From the NCBI RefSeq assembly GCF_020882245.1, contig NC_083598.1:82527714-82591713 (forward strand): a stretch of DNA of 64,000 nt, read 5' to 3'. Shown here piece after piece: positions 62,160 to 64,000 of this stretch. The notes beneath the pieces were generated by a model. The model was given only the letters and a program-made list of their open reading frames with translations, searched no databases and was not told where the DNA came from. The stretch's first letter is position 1; the number at the start of each line of letters is the position of its first letter. Origin of the DNA: Rhopalosiphum padi. Lineage: Eukaryota > Arthropoda > Insecta > Hemiptera > Aphididae. The position numbers and the translations under genes are program-made.

Positions 62160-63646
62160 CATCTATTCAATATTCGACTTGGATAAGGTATAAATGTATT
62201 ACCAATGCGATATGAGTTGTTGTCATCTTCGTATATTATACGACTACCGTATTCGTTATATAGCCGTCAATTTTAGAAGGTTTAGTGATTTTCTTTCCGC
62301 CAATACTCGATGAACCATCATAGATATTTCGTGATCCGAAGTTATATATTTTGTACTATGGTTAGATGGCGTTCTAGTAGAATGAGATCGACCATGATAA
62401 TATTATAGTATATATTAATATCCGAAAAGAAATAGAGGTACCTTCAAAATATACTAGATTTCATATTCGAATGAAAATGTACTCATTATTATAACTATTG
62501 TCAACTCGTGGTTTTAAAAAATAACAAACAATTACGACGCATTTTCCAAGCCGTTAAAGTTGAATATTATAATGTACTAGCTGTGGGTCAATGAAAGTTT
62601 ATGAAATATTTTTGTTTTTATTTGACTCGGTCAACTGTTGTAACTCCTGAGATATAATAATATGTCCGTGAGCGAAACAATTAAAAAAATTAAAATAAAA
62701 TATAATGTAGGTACATATTTTAATGCTTCGTACGCACATATACTTTAATTTACACTTGTTTCGTTACACGTGGTATTAATAACAAAAAAAAAAATCCACT
62801 GGAAAACTATATCCGCTTCCTTGAATTTGTTTTACGCGGACAACAAATGCTGCTCAAGGAATTTCATGATATAAAATTAAATATGATTTCTTAGAAGGAA
62901 TCTTATATTTCAAGCAATATTATTATTAAATATTCCTGATTTAATCGGCTTATTCGAACCAATTTTCAGATCATAAATAATAATAATAATAATATTATAA
63001 GACCACTGAATAAATAATAAATTCGACTTTTGCGCGACCGAATTAATTGTCACTATAGACGGTTACCAACTCTACAATACGGGAACTATATATCATACTG
63101 TAATGTAATATAGCAAATATATAATTATTTTCGCAATTAGTTTAAATAGCTAGATTAGAAATGTATGTAACCAATTCGCTCGAAAAATGTTCATAAAAAA
63201 AAAAGAATAAATTAAGGAAATTGTATAATACATCGTTCTACACAATATAATCCTTATTAAGTATTTATATTATAATATGAACTACAAATAATTAGGTTTA
63301 ATATTATTTATATTTGTCATATTAAAAAATATATTTTAGAATAATTTATTATAACCATGATACTATGATAGTACATAAAATCATTTTTTTTTCTCTAAAG
63401 TGTTTGCAAAAACAAATAATAATAAATTATAATTAAAAACAAAATACTACTGTTAAAACGTATTATAAATTGCTTGCCTGGCTTTGAATCTAAAACGAGA
63501 ATATATTTACTTAATTTATATAATCCTTTATTTAAAATTATTATTAAAAAATATATACATAAATACATACACAATTTAATTTAAATAATTTGTTTTTCAA
63601 GGATAAAAAATGTGCTATTATAACATATATTTTACATTGAATATTT
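62160..63646. other. Non-coding AT-rich stretch
   Basis: No gene or repeat family seen. Short TAA repeats occur near 62,978. Confidence 0.55.
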
Positions 63647-63729
63647 TATATTATACACGAGAATTGAAAGCGTGCAAGGCCGCAACTAAGAGGTTCGGGG
63701 TTCAAACCTCCACTGCCTAGAATTTTTTT
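63647..63729 (+). tRNA. tRNA-like 3' half (tRNA pseudogene or SINE head)
   Basis: GCGTGCAAGGCCGCAACTAAG is followed by AGGTTCGGGGTTCAAACCTC, then CACTGCC and a T8 run. GGTTCAAACC is an exact polymerase III B box. GAGGTT pairs with AACCTC across the loop, CACTGCC looks like the 3' side of an acceptor stem, and the T8 run could terminate polymerase III. The 5' half has no A box and no GGCAGTG partner, so no functional tRNA is present and no anticodon can be assigned. It may be a decayed tRNA or the tRNA-derived head of a SINE. Confidence 0.35.
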
Positions 63730-64000
63730 TCTATAATATGCAAAGTAAAAAATAATTCTAAATTGAACATTTTTTTTTTCTTAAAATGTATACTATTTTA
63801 TAGTAATAGTACACCTATTTTTTTTTCGTACGTTCAGTGTAATATTATATGTTCCTTTATACTGTATATTTAATGTCATTAGGTTTTTATTTCTCTTCCG
63901 ATGAATTCTTTATTGGAAATATTACGTTACATTTTGCTGGCAATAATCAGACGTCGATACGATTCAAAATCATGTATGACGATATTTATATTGTATTATT
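63730..64000. other. Non-coding to window end
   Basis: AT-rich. Nothing recognisable. Confidence 0.6.

Noticed and set aside
1..64000. Bacterial or viral content (operons, Shine-Dalgarno sites, CRISPR arrays, integrated virus genes, replication origin)
   Set aside because: No dense coding, no direct-repeat/spacer arrays and no viral protein motif seen in any frame I read.
1..64000. Intact tRNA, rRNA or other structural RNA genes
   Set aside because: Searching by eye for B-box words and conserved microRNAs (let-7, miR-1, miR-10, bantam, miR-184 and others) gave only the degenerate tRNA half near 63.7 kb.

Overview
The window looks like nuclear DNA of an insect, most probably an aphid. It is very AT-rich, with endless ATAATATTATAAT-type strings, abundant TAGGTAC and ACCTAC words, long dinucleotide and ATT/TAA microsatellites, and CpG that is not depleted. 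There are no ribosome binding sites, operons or dense ORFs, so nothing suggests a bacterium or virus. The aphid assignment is inferred from sequence style; no marker gene confirms it.

No complete protein-coding gene can be recognised. The longest reading frames are about 120-140 codons and match no family I know. The window reads as a gene desert or as giant introns. AT-rich filler is broken by short, visibly GC- and CpG-rich islands, near 1.3-2.0, 3.8-4.1, 6.2-7.4, 9.4-10.1, 13.5-14.4, 24.9-26.0, 33.0-33.5, 34.6-35.3, 39.8-40.0, 43.7-45.6, 47.6-48.2, 57.8-59.2 and 59.3-60.1 kb. These islands hold nearly all the exon-like open segments, core-promoter-like motifs and hairpins. They are where first exons, enhancers or conserved non-coding elements would be sought.

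The best-supported items are the following. (1) A decayed Jockey-type LINE ORF2 C-terminus at about 32.04-32.58 kb, recognisable from the RT-tail motifs YGTQF.GIA, FQSKTLR, RLQNH and PGNP..FRDL spread over three frames. (2) A family of about 233-bp palindromic MITEs with arms around the word AGTAGTTTATGAGTTATA (26,889-27,121 and 19,525-19,758, with possible decayed pieces at 21.6, 28.5 and 31.8 kb). (3) Two other inverted-repeat elements, at 58,721-58,892 and 40,286-40,518. (4) A broken reading frame at 51,530-51,761 that resembles the N-terminus of a small heat-shock protein and still has a TATA/HSE-like upstream region. (5) A tRNA-like 3' half with an intact B box at 63.65-63.73 kb.

Speculative but checkable are several splice-bounded open segments: 483-675, 9,478-9,619, 20,694-20,733, a 30-nt in-frame microexon at 29,656-29,685, and a minus-strand segment behind a very long polypyrimidine tract at 25.37-25.59 kb. 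A candidate plus-strand promoter at about 47.8 kb is followed by two small ORFs, the second of which starts with a textbook signal peptide. Low-confidence calls are marked as such throughout. A reader should treat the window as mostly non-coding.
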